From: Paramesorhizobium leguminum
GTDB lineage: Bacteria > Pseudomonadota > Alphaproteobacteria > Rhizobiales > Rhizobiaceae
DNA length: 64,000 nucleotides
Reading direction: 5' to 3'
Assembly: GCF_003217235.1 (NCBI RefSeq)
Contig: NZ_QJTF01000008.1
Coordinates: forward strand, 93,877 to 157,876
Shown piece by piece: positions 30,180-42,659 of this stretch (positions are counted from its first letter, which is position 1; each line of letters starts with the position of its first letter). The notes below the pieces were generated by a model, which was not told the DNA's origin, searched no databases, and saw nothing but the letters and a program-made list of their open reading frames with translations. Made by a program: the position numbers and the translations under genes.

Positions 30180-30241
30180 ATCGCTCGCCTCCACCGGGGG
30201 CAAGCTACCGCGACCACCATCCCGTGTAAAGCTGCGCGACT

Positions 30242-31069
30242 TTAGGCCTTCGCAATCCGGTCAAACGCCATCAGCGTTTCGAGGAGGCGTGGCATTTGAT
30301 CGAGGGGCACCATATTCGGCCCGTCGGAAGGCGCATTGTCGGGGTCCTGATGGGTTTCGATGAACACCCCGGCGACCCCGACGGCAACCGCTGCCCGCGC
30401 CAGCGTCTCGACAAATTCGCGCTGGCCGCCCGATGAAGCGCCCTGCCCTCCCGGCTGTTGCACGGAATGAGTCGCGTCGAAAATGACCGGCGCGCCGAAG
30501 CCTGCCATGATCGGCAGGGAGCGCATGTCGGAGACGAGCGTGTTGTAGCCGAAGGAAGCACCGCGTTCCGTCGCCATCACGTTGGGATTGCCGCTTTCCG
30601 TCACCTTGGCAAGGACATTCTTCATGTCCCAGGGCGCGAGGAACTGGCCCTTCTTGATGTTGATCACCTTCCCGGTCTTTGCCGCCGCGATCAGAAGATC
30701 AGTCTGGCGGCAGAGGAAGGCCGGGATCTGCAGCACATCGACAACCTTGCCGACGATGGCGCATTGCTCTTCCGTGTGCACATCGGTGAGCATTGGAAGA
30801 CCGAATTCTTTTTTGAGATCGGTGAAGACTTCGAGCGCCTTTTCCAGTCCCATGCCGCGTGTGCCTGACAGTGAGGTACGGTTCGCCTTGTCGAAGCTGG
30901 ATTTATAGACGAGGCCGATCCCAAGCTTCTCGGTCAATTCCTTCAGCGCGCCCGCCATGTCGAAGGCGTGCTGCCGGCTTTCCATCTGGCAGGGGCCGGC
31001 GATGAGAGCCAGCGGTGCCGTGTTGGAGAAGGTGACGTTGCCGGCTTTGACGGTGGAGTTGGTGGGCAT
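30242..31069 (-). CDS. kdsA: 3-deoxy-8-phosphooctulonate synthase (KDO-8-P synthase)
   Basis: 275 residues. It joins PEP and arabinose 5-phosphate to make KDO-8-P for lipopolysaccharide. Motifs are [72 protein letters not shown] and [21 protein letters not shown] at 31069 has AGGAGG 8 bases upstream. A 160-bp palindromic repeat sits between it and pyrG. Confidence 0.97.
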   Translation of the reverse strand: MPTNSTVKAGNVTFSNTAPLALIAGPCQMESRQHAFDMAGALKELTEKLGIGLVYKSSFDKANRTSLSGTRGMGLEKALEVFTDLKKEFGLPMLTDVHTEEQCAIVGKVVDVLQIPAFLCRQTDLLIAAAKTGKVINIKKGQFLAPWDMKNVLAKVTESGNPNVMATERGASFGYNTLVSDMRSLPIMAGFGAPVIFDATHSVQQPGGQGASSGGQREFVETLARAAVAVGVAGVFIETHQDPDNAPSDGPNMVPLDQMPRLLETLMAFDRIAKA

Positions 31070-31114
31070 GAGTTGGGCCTCCTAAAGCATCTACACGGAA
31101 ACGTAGCGGGACAG

Positions 31115-31274
31115 TACCCCCCTATGGCTTGCCAGCCATCTCCCCCTCAAGGGGGGAGATTACGCCTTCACCAATGCCGGCATCAATCGCCAACGGTGAA
31201 GATTGAGGCCGGATGGTCGTATAAGCCAATCTCCCCCCTTGAGGGGGAGATGCCCGGCAGGGCAGAGGGGGGTA
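31115..31274. repeat. ~160-bp palindromic intergenic element, copy 1
   Basis: Long imperfect terminal inverted repeats: the left end reads TACCCCCCTATGGCTTGCC then ATCTCCCCCTCAAGGGGGGAG, and the right end is its complement, ending in GGGGGGTA. It lies between pyrG and kdsA. A second copy at 39427-39585 is in the opposite orientation; the arms agree well but the interior is diverged. It encodes nothing and behaves like a miniature mobile element or extragenic palindrome. Confidence 0.85.
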
Positions 31275-31303
31275 CCTGGCGCCGGCGTCTTCATCAGAAC
31301 AGA

Positions 31304-32944
<1,641 letters not shown>

Positions 32945-33103
32945 TTAGACCCTCTTGATTGATTCCGCCACAAAAAAATCGGGCCCGGGAAAATTCTCCC
33001 CGGGTTCGTTTCGTGACGCTAATTTAATTGTTGCTTTTGAATGCGACTCTAACGTTCTGTTTTTACAGGATTAAATCGCAATGCCGCAAAGTTTTGAATA
33101 CAG

Positions 33104-33134
33104 CAAAAAAGCCGGGTTTTTAACCCGGCTTTTC
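33104..33134 (-). terminator. Rho-independent terminator of the L,D-transpeptidase gene
   Basis: On the minus strand, AAAAGCCGGGTT pairs with AACCCGGCTTTT and is followed by a run of T (TTTTTTGC). It lies about 20 bases after the stop at 33155 and separates that gene from pyrG. Confidence 0.85.
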
Positions 33135-33154
33135 CAACCGCTGGATATGTCGTT

Positions 33155-33841
33155 TCAGCGAACGACGACTTCCGTGCCGACATCGACGCGGCTGTAAAGG
33201 TCCATCACATGCTCATTGACCATGCGGAAACAGCCATTGGAGGCGGAGCTGCCGATGGTCCAGGGCTGCGTGGTGCCATGGATGCGCACATAGGTGTCCT
33301 TGTTGCCCTGGGAGAGATAGAGCGCGCGGGCGCCGAGCGGATTTCCGGGGCCACCGTCCATGCCGTCCTTGTACATGCCGTACTGCGCCGGATTGCGCTG
33401 AATCATTTCCTTGGTCGGGATCCAGCGCGGCCATTCCCGCTTGGTCTGAATGGTCGCCGTGCCCTTGAATTCCAGCCCCTCCTTGCCGACAGCTATGCCA
33501 TAGCGGCGCGCGGAAGTGGGGGTTTCGACCAGATAGAGAAAGCGCTTCGCCGGGTCGATGACGATCGTGCCGGGCTTATATCCCGAAAACGAGACTTCCT
33601 GCGGCATGAACTTCGGGTCGAGGTTGTATTTGCCCCGCGCACTGGTCTGCTGCGCATTGTTCTTCTTGCGCGCCTTGGCCTGGGACTTCTTACTCTCGGT
33701 TGCGAGCGAAACCTCTTTGAGCAGCGCATTGGCGCCCACGGCCGCCCTGGCGGCGCCGCTCTGGGTGGAGGGCTGAGCCACCGCCGGAACAGTCAGACAC
33801 AATCCCGCGACACCAGCGAGAAGAACAAGGCGTGATAACAT
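33155..33841 (-). CDS. L,D-transpeptidase (YkuD domain), short form
   Basis: 228 residues. A signal peptide (MLSRLVLLAGVAGLCLTVPA, cleavage after AVAQP) is followed by a basic linker and a YkuD domain. The catalytic region reads YVRIHGTTQPWTIGSSASNGCFRM, with the SxGC signature as SNGC instead of the more common SHGC. The enzyme cross-links peptidoglycan 3-3 or, in Brucella and Agrobacterium relatives, can tether outer-membrane beta-barrels to peptidoglycan. ATG at 33841 has AGGGG 7 bases upstream. It has its own terminator. Confidence 0.9.
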   Translation of the reverse strand: MLSRLVLLAGVAGLCLTVPAVAQPSTQSGAARAAVGANALLKEVSLATESKKSQAKARKKNNAQQTSARGKYNLDPKFMPQEVSFSGYKPGTIVIDPAKRFLYLVETPTSARRYGIAVGKEGLEFKGTATIQTKREWPRWIPTKEMIQRNPAQYGMYKDGMDGGPGNPLGARALYLSQGNKDTYVRIHGTTQPWTIGSSASNGCFRMVNEHVMDLYSRVDVGTEVVVR

Positions 33842-34044
33842 GGGATTACCCCTGATGAGAATGAGACCTGGCAGAGCGGCTCGTCTTGGGAATAACTCGG
33901 TAACCGCCCTTTTAGTTTCAGATACGCCAAACATGTTTTTCACTCAACGCACAATCTGCGAATCAAACAGAAATGGGATCCGTGTATTGCTCGTATGCAA
34001 CACTTTTCGCTCAAGGCAATAAAACAAGGCTGTTAACAAAGCAT

Positions 34045-34073
34045 AAAAGCCTCCCGTTTTCGCGAAAGGCTTT
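34045..34073 (-). terminator. Probable terminator of secG
   Basis: AAAAGCCT and AGGCTTTC form a 7-bp stem about 40 bases beyond the secG stop. The minus-strand downstream bases are TTTT then mixed, so it is a weaker intrinsic terminator. Confidence 0.5.
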
Positions 34074-34110
34074 CATTTACTTCAAGTAAAAGTGTTAATT
34101 CTTGGTGCTT

Positions 34111-34539
34111 TTACTGCGAATTCGGAACCGGATCTGCAGGAGTAGCCGGATTTGCTTGCGAAGGCGCCGGTTGTGCTGGCGCAGGGGCAGCCGACTGCGA
34201 TGACGCCCCGCCCAACTGGTTCAACACTCCACCCGAGCCCGGGGTCGCCGGTGTCGTCTGGCTACCAGGGACAGCGGCCGGGATACGGTCCAGAATATCG
34301 CCCGCGCCGCCCCCTCGATGGGCCATGACGCCCAGAATGATGGAGGTGGCAAAGAAGGCCGCGGCCAGGATCGCCGTCGTCCGGGTCAGCGCATTGGCCG
34401 CACCGCGCGCGGTCATGAAGCCGGAGCCACCGCCGATGCCCAACCCCCCGCCTTCGGAGCGCTGGATGAGCACCACGCCGACCAGCGCGATGACGATCAA
34501 AAGATGGATGACGATGATGATGGGCTGCAGGGATGCCAT
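34111..34539 (-). CDS. secG: Preprotein translocase subunit SecG
   Basis: 142 residues. Two membrane helices (PIIIVIHLLIVIALVGVVLI and ILAAAFFATSIILGVMA) flank the conserved cytoplasmic loop QRSEGGGLGIGGGSGFMTAR. The Pro/Ala/Ser-rich tail (about 90-142) is longer than in E. coli, as is usual in alphaproteobacteria. SecG assists SecYE-dependent export. Downstream of tpiA on the same strand. Confidence 0.94.
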   Translation of the reverse strand: MASLQPIIIVIHLLIVIALVGVVLIQRSEGGGLGIGGGSGFMTARGAANALTRTTAILAAAFFATSIILGVMAHRGGGAGDILDRIPAAVPGSQTTPATPGSGGVLNQLGGASSQSAAPAPAQPAPSQANPATPADPVPNSQ

Positions 34540-34566
34540 GGATTCAAATCTGCTTTCTGGCGTTTA

Positions 34567-34613
34567 GAGCATGACCCCAAAAAATTGCGTGCGTTTTGGA
34601 TAAGCTCATGCGG
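34567..34613. repeat. Dispersed palindromic repeat copy
   Basis: GCATGACCCCAAAAAATTGC to TTTTGGATAAGCTCATGC, with the same outer arms (GCATGA/TCATGC) and spacing as the element at 5026-5071. It lies between tpiA and secG. Confidence 0.75.
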
Positions 34614-34695
34614 CTAAATGAAACTTGTGGCTCTTTACACTTTCTTGTCCGATAATCCAAGCCGCTGGGGCAGGAAAATGGCTTGCTGTGCACGA

Positions 34696-35463
<768 letters not shown>

Positions 35464-35678
35464 TTGTTCCTCCTAGCGGTCGAATTCCGGCAAAAATCGT
35501 AAAGTTAGAGCCTGACTATCAAATCCCTCTCGCAAAGCAAGCGCCGGATATGTATCGAATTGGTGCAGACTTTTCGCATAAGACCATACGGCTAAACAAT
35601 GAAATCCTTGCATACCGCCCCCGCTTGAGGCTATCCCCTCTTTATCAAAAGAAAAATTTGAAAACCCAGGATACTTCT

Positions 35679-37565
35679 ATGCTCGACAGTTTGCGTAATG
35701 CAGCCCGCTCATGGGTCGCCAAGCTTCTTCTCGGTGTCCTGGTCCTCAGTTTCGGGGCCTGGGGTATCGCCGACGTGTTCCGTGCCGATATCGGCGGCAA
35801 CGCCGTTCTTTCCTCCGGCAGCTCAGAGGTGACGCCAACGCAATTCCGGCTCGCCTATGACCGGCAGATCCAGATGCTCTCGCAGCAATTCGGCCAGCGC
35901 CTCACGCGCGACCAGGCGCAGGCGTTCGGCATCACCAATCAGGTTCTTGCGCAGCTCGGCGCCGGTGTCGTGCTTGACGAAGGCGCGCGGCAGATGAAGC
36001 TCGGCCTCTCCGAGGACCGGCTGTTGCAGCTGACCGCGCAAGACCCCGCCTTTCAGAATGCGAGCGGCCAATTCGACAAGACGCGCTTCGTGGACGTGCT
36101 CCGCCAGGCCGGCATGCGCCCTGAGGATTATCTGAAAGAGCGCGGCGATATCGCCCTGCGCCAGCAGATTGTCGAAGCCGTCGCCGACGGCGTGAAGGCA
36201 CCCGCCACGCTGCTCAAGGCGATGGCGCTTTATCAGGGCGAAAGCCGTACCATCGATTACATCACCCTGCCGCTTTCGAGCGTCGGCGAAATTCCCAATC
36301 CTTCCGATGCCGAGTTGAAGACCTATTTCGACGCCCATCTGGCTGAATATCGCGCGCCGGAATATCGCAAGATCACTTATGTGAAGCTCGCGCCGGAGGA
36401 TATCGCCAAGCTTTCCTCCGTTACGCCGGAGGAAATCAAGGACTATTACGACAAGAATATCGCCCGCTACACGACACCCGAAAGCCGCGCGATCCAGCAA
36501 TTGGCTTTCCCTGATGAGGCGGCCGCAAAAGCCGCGCAGGCGAAAATCGCCGCCGGAACGTCATTCGACGACCTGGTCAAGGAACAGGGCAAGACGCTTC
36601 AGGATGTGACGCTCGGCACTTACACCAAGGATACCCTGCCCGAAAAGCCCGTGGCCGAAGCAGCATTCGCACTGCCGGAAGGTGGGGTTAGCGGTGTGGT
36701 GAACGGCGCGTTCGGTCCGGTCATCCTGCGCGTAACAGCCATTACGCCGCAAAAAGTGACACCGCTTGCGGAAGCCGAGACCGATATCCGCAAGGCACTT
36801 GCGGTTTCCGCAGCCACCAAGGAAATTCCCGCTCTTCATGACGGTTTCGAGGATGCGCGTTCCTCAGGCACGTCTATGGCCGACGCGGCCTCCAAACTCA
36901 ACTTGAAGGCGGTTACTATCGCGGCAGTCGACAAGGACGGCAATGGACCGGACGGAAAAGCCGTGGCCGATATACCGGAACAGGGCCGTCTTCTCCCCGG
37001 CGCTTTCCAGACCGACGCGGGCGTTGATAACGACGCGCTGCCCTTGGGGAATAATGGCTATCTCTGGTACCAGGTAGACAGCATCACTCCTGCACGCGAC
37101 CGCGCGCTTGACGAGGTCAAGGACAAGGTCATCGCGCAGTGGAAGGCCGAGCAGGCGCAAAAGAAACTGGCGGACAAGGTCGGAGAGCTGAAGAAGCGCC
37201 TCGATGGCGGCGCGACGATCGATGCGCTCGCCGGCGAGCTTCAGCTGCAGAAGCAGACGAAGCGCGGTATCACCCGCACCGGCAAGGATACCGAGCTTTC
37301 GCCTGACGCGGTCTCTCAGGTGTTCAGCGGACCCAATGGCATGGCCGGTATCGCGCCCGCCGCCGATGGATCACAGATCGTCTTCAAGGTCATCGATGCG
37401 GTGGAGCCGGCCAGCACGGGACCGGATTCGCTGCCTGAAAACGAGCGCAAGGCCATTGACGCACGTCTTTCCGACGATCTGCTGGACCAGCTCGTGGCGA
37501 AGTTCCAGACCGAATTCCCGGTCAAGGTCAACCAGACGGCTGTTGAACGCGCACTGGCTTATTAA
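35679..37565 (+). CDS. ppiD: Membrane-anchored peptidyl-prolyl isomerase/chaperone (PpiD/SurA-N type)
   Basis: 628 residues. An N-terminal membrane anchor (KLLLGVLVLSFGAWGIADVF, about residues 13-32) is followed by a SurA-like chaperone domain and a parvulin-like domain (about 240-360: ESRAIQQLAFPDEAAAKAAQAKI). PpiD helps exported proteins leave the Sec translocon. MLDSLRNAARSWVAK is the conserved start, at 35679; the long upstream frame overlaps tpiA and is not coding. trpD follows 18 bases later, a common rhizobial order. Confidence 0.93.
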   Translation: MLDSLRNAARSWVAKLLLGVLVLSFGAWGIADVFRADIGGNAVLSSGSSEVTPTQFRLAYDRQIQMLSQQFGQRLTRDQAQAFGITNQVLAQLGAGVVLDEGARQMKLGLSEDRLLQLTAQDPAFQNASGQFDKTRFVDVLRQAGMRPEDYLKERGDIALRQQIVEAVADGVKAPATLLKAMALYQGESRTIDYITLPLSSVGEIPNPSDAELKTYFDAHLAEYRAPEYRKITYVKLAPEDIAKLSSVTPEEIKDYYDKNIARYTTPESRAIQQLAFPDEAAAKAAQAKIAAGTSFDDLVKEQGKTLQDVTLGTYTKDTLPEKPVAEAAFALPEGGVSGVVNGAFGPVILRVTAITPQKVTPLAEAETDIRKALAVSAATKEIPALHDGFEDARSSGTSMADAASKLNLKAVTIAAVDKDGNGPDGKAVADIPEQGRLLPGAFQTDAGVDNDALPLGNNGYLWYQVDSITPARDRALDEVKDKVIAQWKAEQAQKKLADKVGELKKRLDGGATIDALAGELQLQKQTKRGITRTGKDTELSPDAVSQVFSGPNGMAGIAPAADGSQIVFKVIDAVEPASTGPDSLPENERKAIDARLSDDLLDQLVAKFQTEFPVKVNQTAVERALAY

Positions 37566-37583
37566 GAAGGTTGAGAGGGGTTC

Positions 37584-38600
37584 ATGGCTGACTTGAAGAC
37601 CCATATCGCCAAGGCCGCGTCCGGCGCTCCCCTCTCACGCGCCGAAGCGGAAGAAGCCTTTGGCATCATGATGTCCGGCGAGGCGACGCCTTCGCAGATC
37701 GGCGGCTTCCTGATGGCCTTGCGGGTACGCGGCGAGACGGTGGATGAAATCGCGGGGGCAGTCGCCTCCATGCGTACCAAGATGCTGCCGGTGGAGGCGC
37801 CTGACGATGCGGTGGATATCGTCGGCACCGGCGGCGATCAATCCGGCTCCTACAATGTCTCCACTTGCTCGGCTTTCGTGGTGGCAGGCGCGGGTGTGCC
37901 TGTGGCCAAGCATGGCAATCGCGCACTTTCCTCGAGATCCGGCGCGGCGGATACACTGGCGGCGCTCGGCGTCAATATCGAGATCAGCCCGGAGCGCATC
38001 TCCGAGTGCATCCGCGAGACGGGGCTGGGCTTCATGTTCGCGCCTTCGCATCATTCAGCGATGCGCCATGTCGGCCCGAGCCGGGTGGAGCTGGGTACGC
38101 GCACCATCTTCAACCTGCTCGGCCCCCTCTCCAATCCCGCAGGCGTGAAGCGCCAGCTCGTCGGGGTATTCGCCCGCCCATGGGTGGAGCCCCTCGCCCA
38201 TGTGCTGAAAGAACTAGGCTCGCAATCGGTCTGGGTGGTGCATGGTGACGGCCTCGACGAAATGACCACATCCGGCACGACTCATGTCGCCGCACTGGAA
38301 AACGGCGAGATCCGGACATTCGAAGTGACGCCGGAAAGCGTCGGCCTGAGACGCGCCGATCCGAGCGAACTGAAGGGCGGCGACGCCGCCTATAATGCCG
38401 AGGCTTTGCGCGGCGTCCTCGAAGGCGTCAAAGGCGCGTTCCGCGATATCACGCTGTTGAACTCAGGCGCGGCGCTCGTCATTGCTGGCAAGGTCGAGAC
38501 TCTCAATGAAGGCGTTGCGCTTGCTGCCCATGCGGTCGACAGCGGGGCCGCAAATACGGTATTGAACAAGCTCATCGCCGTTTCCAACCGCGAGGTCTAG
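37584..38600 (+). CDS. trpD: Anthranilate phosphoribosyltransferase
   Basis: 338 residues. It transfers phosphoribose from PRPP to anthranilate. Conserved motifs are [44 protein letters not shown] and [39 protein letters not shown] at 37584 has GAGAGGGG upstream. trpC begins four bases after its stop. Confidence 0.97.
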   Translation: MADLKTHIAKAASGAPLSRAEAEEAFGIMMSGEATPSQIGGFLMALRVRGETVDEIAGAVASMRTKMLPVEAPDDAVDIVGTGGDQSGSYNVSTCSAFVVAGAGVPVAKHGNRALSSRSGAADTLAALGVNIEISPERISECIRETGLGFMFAPSHHSAMRHVGPSRVELGTRTIFNLLGPLSNPAGVKRQLVGVFARPWVEPLAHVLKELGSQSVWVVHGDGLDEMTTSGTTHVAALENGEIRTFEVTPESVGLRRADPSELKGGDAAYNAEALRGVLEGVKGAFRDITLLNSGAALVIAGKVETLNEGVALAAHAVDSGAANTVLNKLIAVSNREV

Positions 38601-38604
38601 CGCC

Positions 38605-39396
38605 ATGGGCGACATTCTGAAAAAGATCGAAGCCTACAAGCGCGAGGAAATCGCTGCGGCCAAGGCAGCCGTGCCGCTTGATCAACTTAAAGAGCGGATC
38701 AAATACCAGCCGCCGACACGCAGCTTTCTCGACGCCCTGCGGCGCAAGGAAGCCGCGAATGAATTCGCGCTCATTGCGGAAATCAAGAAAGCGAGTCCGT
38801 CAAAAGGCCTGATCCGTCCGGATTTCGATCCCCCCGCCCTTGCCATCGCCTATGAGCAAGGCGGAGCCGCGTGTCTTTCCGTGCTGACCGACACTCCCTC
38901 CTTCCAGGGCGCGCCGGAGTTCCTGACCGCCGCGCGGGCGGCATGTTCCCTCCCCGCGCTACGCAAGGATTTTCTGTTCGACAGCTATCAGGTCTTCGAG
39001 GCCCGCAGCTGGGGCGCGGACTGCATCCTGATCATCATGGCAAGCGTCAGCGACGATCTTGCCCGCGAGCTGGAGGAAACCGCTTCCTCGCTTGGCATGG
39101 ATGCGCTGATCGAGGTTCATGACGAGGCGGAGATGGAGCGCGCGCTAAAGCTCGCCTCACCCCTCATCGGCATCAACAACCGGAACCTGCGCACCTTCGA
39201 GGTCGATCTCGCCGTCTCGGAGCGTCTGGCGGCTATGGCGCCGGATGACCGGCTGCTTGTCGGCGAAAGCGGCATTTTTACGCATGACGATTGCTTGCGG
39301 CTGAAGCAATCCGGCATAGGCGCCTTCCTGGTGGGCGAAAGCCTGATGCGGCAGGAGGATGTCGCCGCGGCTACTCATGCACTGCTTTTTGGGTAG
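38605..39396 (+). CDS. trpC: Indole-3-glycerol-phosphate synthase
   Basis: 263 residues, a monofunctional TrpC. It closes the ring of CdRP to form indole-3-glycerol phosphate. Motifs are [22 protein letters not shown] (catalytic Lys/Glu), [52 protein letters not shown] and [11 protein letters not shown]. It is within the ppiD-trpD-trpC-moaC-moeA run. Confidence 0.97.
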   Translation: MGDILKKIEAYKREEIAAAKAAVPLDQLKERIKYQPPTRSFLDALRRKEAANEFALIAEIKKASPSKGLIRPDFDPPALAIAYEQGGAACLSVLTDTPSFQGAPEFLTAARAACSLPALRKDFLFDSYQVFEARSWGADCILIIMASVSDDLARELEETASSLGMDALIEVHDEAEMERALKLASPLIGINNRNLRTFEVDLAVSERLAAMAPDDRLLVGESGIFTHDDCLRLKQSGIGAFLVGESLMRQEDVAAATHALLFG

Positions 39397-39426
39397 AGAG
39401 GTTTCATTGGAAACGCTGGCTCCAGA

Positions 39427-39585
39427 TACCCCCCTCTGCCCTGCCGGGCATCTCCCCCTCAAGGGGGGAGATTGGCTGATACAGCCCTTCCCGCTCATTC
39501 CGAGACCTATGTGGTTGATACCGAACGCCGATGAAGGCTTAATCTCCCCCCTTGAGGGGGAGATGGCTGGCAAGCCAGAGGGGGG
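39427..39585. repeat. ~160-bp palindromic intergenic element, copy 2 (inverted)
   Basis: Reads TACCCCCCTCTGCCCTGCC at the left and GGCAAGCCAGAGGGGGG at the right, with ATCTCCCCCTCAAGGGGGGAG and its complement inside each arm. It is the reverse orientation of the copy at 31115-31274. It lies between trpC and moaC; the moaC frame is open across it but the element is not coding. Confidence 0.85.
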
Positions 39586-39632
39586 CGCTGTCCCGCCTTC
39601 GTTTCCATCAAAAAATGAAAAATTCTAATTCA

Positions 39633-40127
39633 ATGACCGGCAAGCTCACCCATCTCGACAAGACCGGCGCGGCCCATATGGTCGATGTCGGCGGAAAGGC
39701 CGAGACCGAGCGTGTCGCGGTGGCGGAAGGCTTTGTGACCATGCGCCGCGAAACCTTGACGCTTATCCTCGAAGGCAATGCAGCCAAGGGCGATGTCATC
39801 GCCGCCGCGCGTATCGCCGGCATCATGGCGGCCAAGAAAACGGCAGACCTGATCCCCCTCTGCCATCCGCTGATGCTGACAAAAGTCACCGTCGAGATCG
39901 AGGCCGATGAAGCCCTGCCCGGTCTTCGCATCGAGGCGACGGCGAAGCTCAGGGGAAAAACCGGCGTCGAGATGGAGGCGCTGACCGCCGTTTCCGTCGC
40001 CTGCCTCACCATCTACGACATGGCAAAAGCCGCCGACAAAGCCATGGTGATCGGCAACATCAGGCTTCTCTCCAAAAGCGGCGGCAAGTCCGGCGACTGG
40101 ACCGCGCCAATGCCGGGAGCAGCCTGA
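39633..40127 (+). CDS. moaC: Cyclic pyranopterin monophosphate synthase
   Basis: 164 residues. With MoaA it converts GTP to cyclic pyranopterin monophosphate, the first step of molybdenum cofactor synthesis. Motifs are [34 protein letters not shown] and [21 protein letters not shown] chose MTGKLTHLD at 39633; ATG at 39615 would add six residues. The longer frame runs through the palindromic repeat. No strong ribosome site is visible, so the start is moderately certain. Confidence 0.95.
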   Translation: MTGKLTHLDKTGAAHMVDVGGKAETERVAVAEGFVTMRRETLTLILEGNAAKGDVIAAARIAGIMAAKKTADLIPLCHPLMLTKVTVEIEADEALPGLRIEATAKLRGKTGVEMEALTAVSVACLTIYDMAKAADKAMVIGNIRLLSKSGGKSGDWTAPMPGAA

Positions 40128-40138
40128 CATGGAAAGAG

Positions 40139-40249
40139 GCCCCTCATCCGCCTGCCGGCACCTTTTCCCCGCAGGCGGGGAGAAGAACGAAGCGTCAACG
40201 CTGATGCCCCCCTCGCCCCGCTTGCGGGAAGAGGGTAAGGGTGAGGGGC
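40139..40249. repeat. Palindromic intergenic repeat between moaC and moeA
   Basis: GCCCCTCA at the left and TGAGGGGC at the right enclose CCCCGCAGGCGGGGAGAAG and CTTGCGGGAAGAGGG, inverted stems of the CCCTCATCC type common in rhizobia. No coding signal. Confidence 0.65.
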
Positions 40250-40273
40250 AAATTGAGCGAAAGGTAACGTAAC

Positions 40274-41485
40274 ATGGCGCTGCTGCCCGTGGAGGAGGCG
40301 CTCGCGCGGCTTCTGGCTGGCGCCGCGCCGCTTGGCGAGGAAACCATACCCTTGGCCCAAGCCGGCGGGCGGGTTCTGGCCCGCCCCGTCATCGCACATC
40401 AAACCCAGCCGCCATTCGACGCTTCGGCGATGGACGGCTATGCGATCCGCGCCGCCGATGTTCTTTCCGTGCCGGTTGAACTCAAGCTCATTGGTGAATC
40501 AGCGGCAGGCAAGCGCTTTTCTGGCGTTGTGGCTAACGGCGAAGCCGTGCGCATTTTTACCGGCGCTCCGGTTCCGCAAGGCGCGGATACCGTTCTCATC
40601 CAGGAAAATACCAAGCGACTTGCCGGCGATAGCATCCGCGTCCTGCAAACCGTCGCGCAAGGCCGGAACATCCGTCGGGCAGGTCTGGATTTCGCGGTTG
40701 GCGATGTTCTGCTCGAACCGGGCCGCGTTCTCGATCCCGCAGCGCTTTCCCTTGCCGCAGCCGCGAACAATGCCGAGCTTCATGTCGTGCGCCAGCCCAA
40801 GGTGGCAATTCTTGCCACCGGCAACGAACTCGTCGCGCCCGGGGAAAACCCTGGTCCCGATCAAATCATCGCCTCGAACACATCAGGCATTGCGGAAATT
40901 GTCCGCCTCAATGGCGGCATGTCGCTCGATTCAGGCATTGTCCGGGATCGTATCGAGGATATCGAAACCGCCATCGGCACAGCAATTGAAATGGGTGCGG
41001 ATATACTGGTCACATCAGGCGGCGTATCGGTCGGCGACCATGATCTCGTCCATGCGGCGCTCACCCGTCGCGGCATGAAACTCGATTTCTGGAAGATCGC
41101 GATGCGCCCCGGCAAGCCGCTGATGTCGGGAATACTACCAGGCAAGGTTCGTGTTCTTGGTCTTCCCGGCAACCCCGTGTCGAGCCTGATTTGCGCCCAT
41201 CTCTTCCTTGCCCCGCTCGTTTGCGCGCTCTCCGGCAGGCATTACCGACCGGATATTCGCGCCGCGCGTCTGGCTATCGACCTGCCCGCCAATGATTCGA
41301 GGCGCGATCATATCCGCGCCGAAATCGCCCTTGCTGAAAACGGCGAGCTTGTCGCCACCCCCCTGCCGTTGCAGGATTCCTCCATGCTGAGCGCGCTTGC
41401 CCGTGCGAACGGCCTTATCATCCGCGAACCCGATGCGCAGCCCGCGCGCGCGGGCGCCCCCTGCGAAGTGTTCATGCTCCGCTAG
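40274..41485 (+). CDS. moeA: Molybdopterin molybdenumtransferase
   Basis: 403 residues. It inserts molybdate into adenylylated molybdopterin. Motifs are PPFDASAMDGYAIRAAD, RIFTGAPVPQGADTVLIQE, ILATGNELVAPGE, DILVTSGGVSVGDHDLV, KIAMRPGKPLMSG and LGLPGNPVSSL. In many rhizobia lexA follows moeA; here a transaminase gene follows instead. Confidence 0.96.
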   Translation: MALLPVEEALARLLAGAAPLGEETIPLAQAGGRVLARPVIAHQTQPPFDASAMDGYAIRAADVLSVPVELKLIGESAAGKRFSGVVANGEAVRIFTGAPVPQGADTVLIQENTKRLAGDSIRVLQTVAQGRNIRRAGLDFAVGDVLLEPGRVLDPAALSLAAAANNAELHVVRQPKVAILATGNELVAPGENPGPDQIIASNTSGIAEIVRLNGGMSLDSGIVRDRIEDIETAIGTAIEMGADILVTSGGVSVGDHDLVHAALTRRGMKLDFWKIAMRPGKPLMSGILPGKVRVLGLPGNPVSSLICAHLFLAPLVCALSGRHYRPDIRAARLAIDLPANDSRRDHIRAEIALAENGELVATPLPLQDSSMLSALARANGLIIREPDAQPARAGAPCEVFMLR

Positions 41486-41515
41486 AGGATGAACCCGAAC
41501 AAAAAGGATTCGGAC

Positions 41516-42370
41516 ATGCAGCGTATTGTCTATGTGAACGGCGAATGGCTTCCCGAAAGCGAAGCCAAGGTTTCCGTTTTTGACCGTGGCTTCCTCTTTG
41601 CCGATGCCGTTTACGAAGTCACAGCCGTCATCGGCGGCAAGCTCATCGATTTTCCCGGTCATGCCGCGCGGCTGAAGCGCTCGCTCGGCGAACTGAAGAT
41701 TCCCGCCCCGCTCGATGCCGACAGCCTGCTCGACATTCATCGCCAGATCGTCATGCGCAACAAGCTCGATGAAGGCCTGATCTATTTGCAGATCTCGCGC
41801 GGTCCCGCCGACCGCGATTTCGAATTTCCGAAAAACCCCGTCCCGACGATTACCCTTTTCACGCAAGCGAAGGCCATTCTCGCCAATCCGAAGGCCGAAA
41901 CGGGCATTTCCGTCATCACCATGCCGGATTTGCGCTGGGATCGGCGCGATATCAAGACGGTGCAGCTTCTTTATCCCTCCATCGCCAAGACGGAAGCCAC
42001 GCATAAAGGCGCGGATGATGCCTGGCTTGTCGAGGACGGCTACGTTACCGAGGGAAGCTCATCCAACGCATATATCGTCACGAACGAAGGCAGACTGATA
42101 ACCCGCAGCCTTTCCACCGCGATCCTGCCCGGCATCACCCGCGCTTCCGTCCTGGATCTGGCGCGTGGCGCTGGCATCCCGGTCGAAGAGCGGGCGTTCA
42201 CGCCTGAGGAAGCGAGACAAGCCGCGGAAGCGTTCAGCACTTCGGCTACAGGCTTCGTCATGCCGGTAACGCGCATCGACGGCGCTCCGGTCGGCACCGG
42301 CAAGCCGGGTGCGATCACAGAACGCCTCCGCGCCGCCTATATAGAGGATAGGCTGGCTAATGCGATTTAG
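41516..42370 (+). CDS. dat: D-amino-acid transaminase-like class IV aminotransferase
   Basis: 284 residues of fold-type IV PLP enzymes. VNGEWLPESEAKVSVFDRGFLFADAVYE, the catalytic-lysine region YPSIAKTEATHKGADDAWLVEDG, and TEGSSSNAYIV match D-alanine transaminase. It interconverts D-alanine and D-glutamate for cell-wall precursors. Start at 41516, with AAGGA 7 bases upstream; ATG at 41489 is possible. Branched-chain or ADC-lyase activity cannot be excluded by sequence alone. Confidence 0.85.
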   Translation: MQRIVYVNGEWLPESEAKVSVFDRGFLFADAVYEVTAVIGGKLIDFPGHAARLKRSLGELKIPAPLDADSLLDIHRQIVMRNKLDEGLIYLQISRGPADRDFEFPKNPVPTITLFTQAKAILANPKAETGISVITMPDLRWDRRDIKTVQLLYPSIAKTEATHKGADDAWLVEDGYVTEGSSSNAYIVTNEGRLITRSLSTAILPGITRASVLDLARGAGIPVEERAFTPEEARQAAEAFSTSATGFVMPVTRIDGAPVGTGKPGAITERLRAAYIEDRLANAI

Positions 42371-42380
42371 GGATATACGA

Positions 42381-42424
42381 TTGACATATACCTAGTTCGA
42401 GTATACGTTCGATATATACATTGC
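42381..42424 (+). promoter_or_regulatory. vapBC-2 promoter and operator-like region
   Basis: TTGACA (42381-42386) is 17 bases from TACGTT (42404-42409). GTATA (42401-42405) and TATAC (42415-42419) form a short inverted repeat around the -10. TATATACATTG (42414-42424 region) is shared with the first vapBC operator at 15505-15515. Confidence 0.6.
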
Positions 42425-42436
42425 GGAGGCCTCAAA

Positions 42437-42658
42437 ATGTCGCGTACCACCCTTTTCCAGTCGAATCGGACGCAAGCTGTCCGTCTGTCAAAAGACGTGG
42501 CGTTTCCCGAGAATGTGAAAGAAGTTGCGATTTTGCGCGATGGCAACCGTCGTGTGATCGTCCCGGCCAACAGCATCTGGGATGATTTTTTTGATGCGCC
42601 CGGCATTGACCTAGGGGAGCGCAACCAACCTGCGGCGCAAGTCAGGGAGAGTTTCTGA
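42437..42658 (+). CDS. vapB: VapB-type antitoxin
   Basis: 73 residues. SRTTLFQSNRTQAVRLSKDVAFP is the N-terminal AbrB-like hairpin of VapB antitoxins; the C-terminal part (IWDDFFDAPGIDLGERNQP) would bind the toxin. ATG at 42437 follows GCGGAGG. The toxin gene begins one base after its stop. Autorepression at 42381-42424 is expected. Confidence 0.88.
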   Translation: MSRTTLFQSNRTQAVRLSKDVAFPENVKEVAILRDGNRRVIVPANSIWDDFFDAPGIDLGERNQPAAQVRESF

Positions 42659-42659
42659 C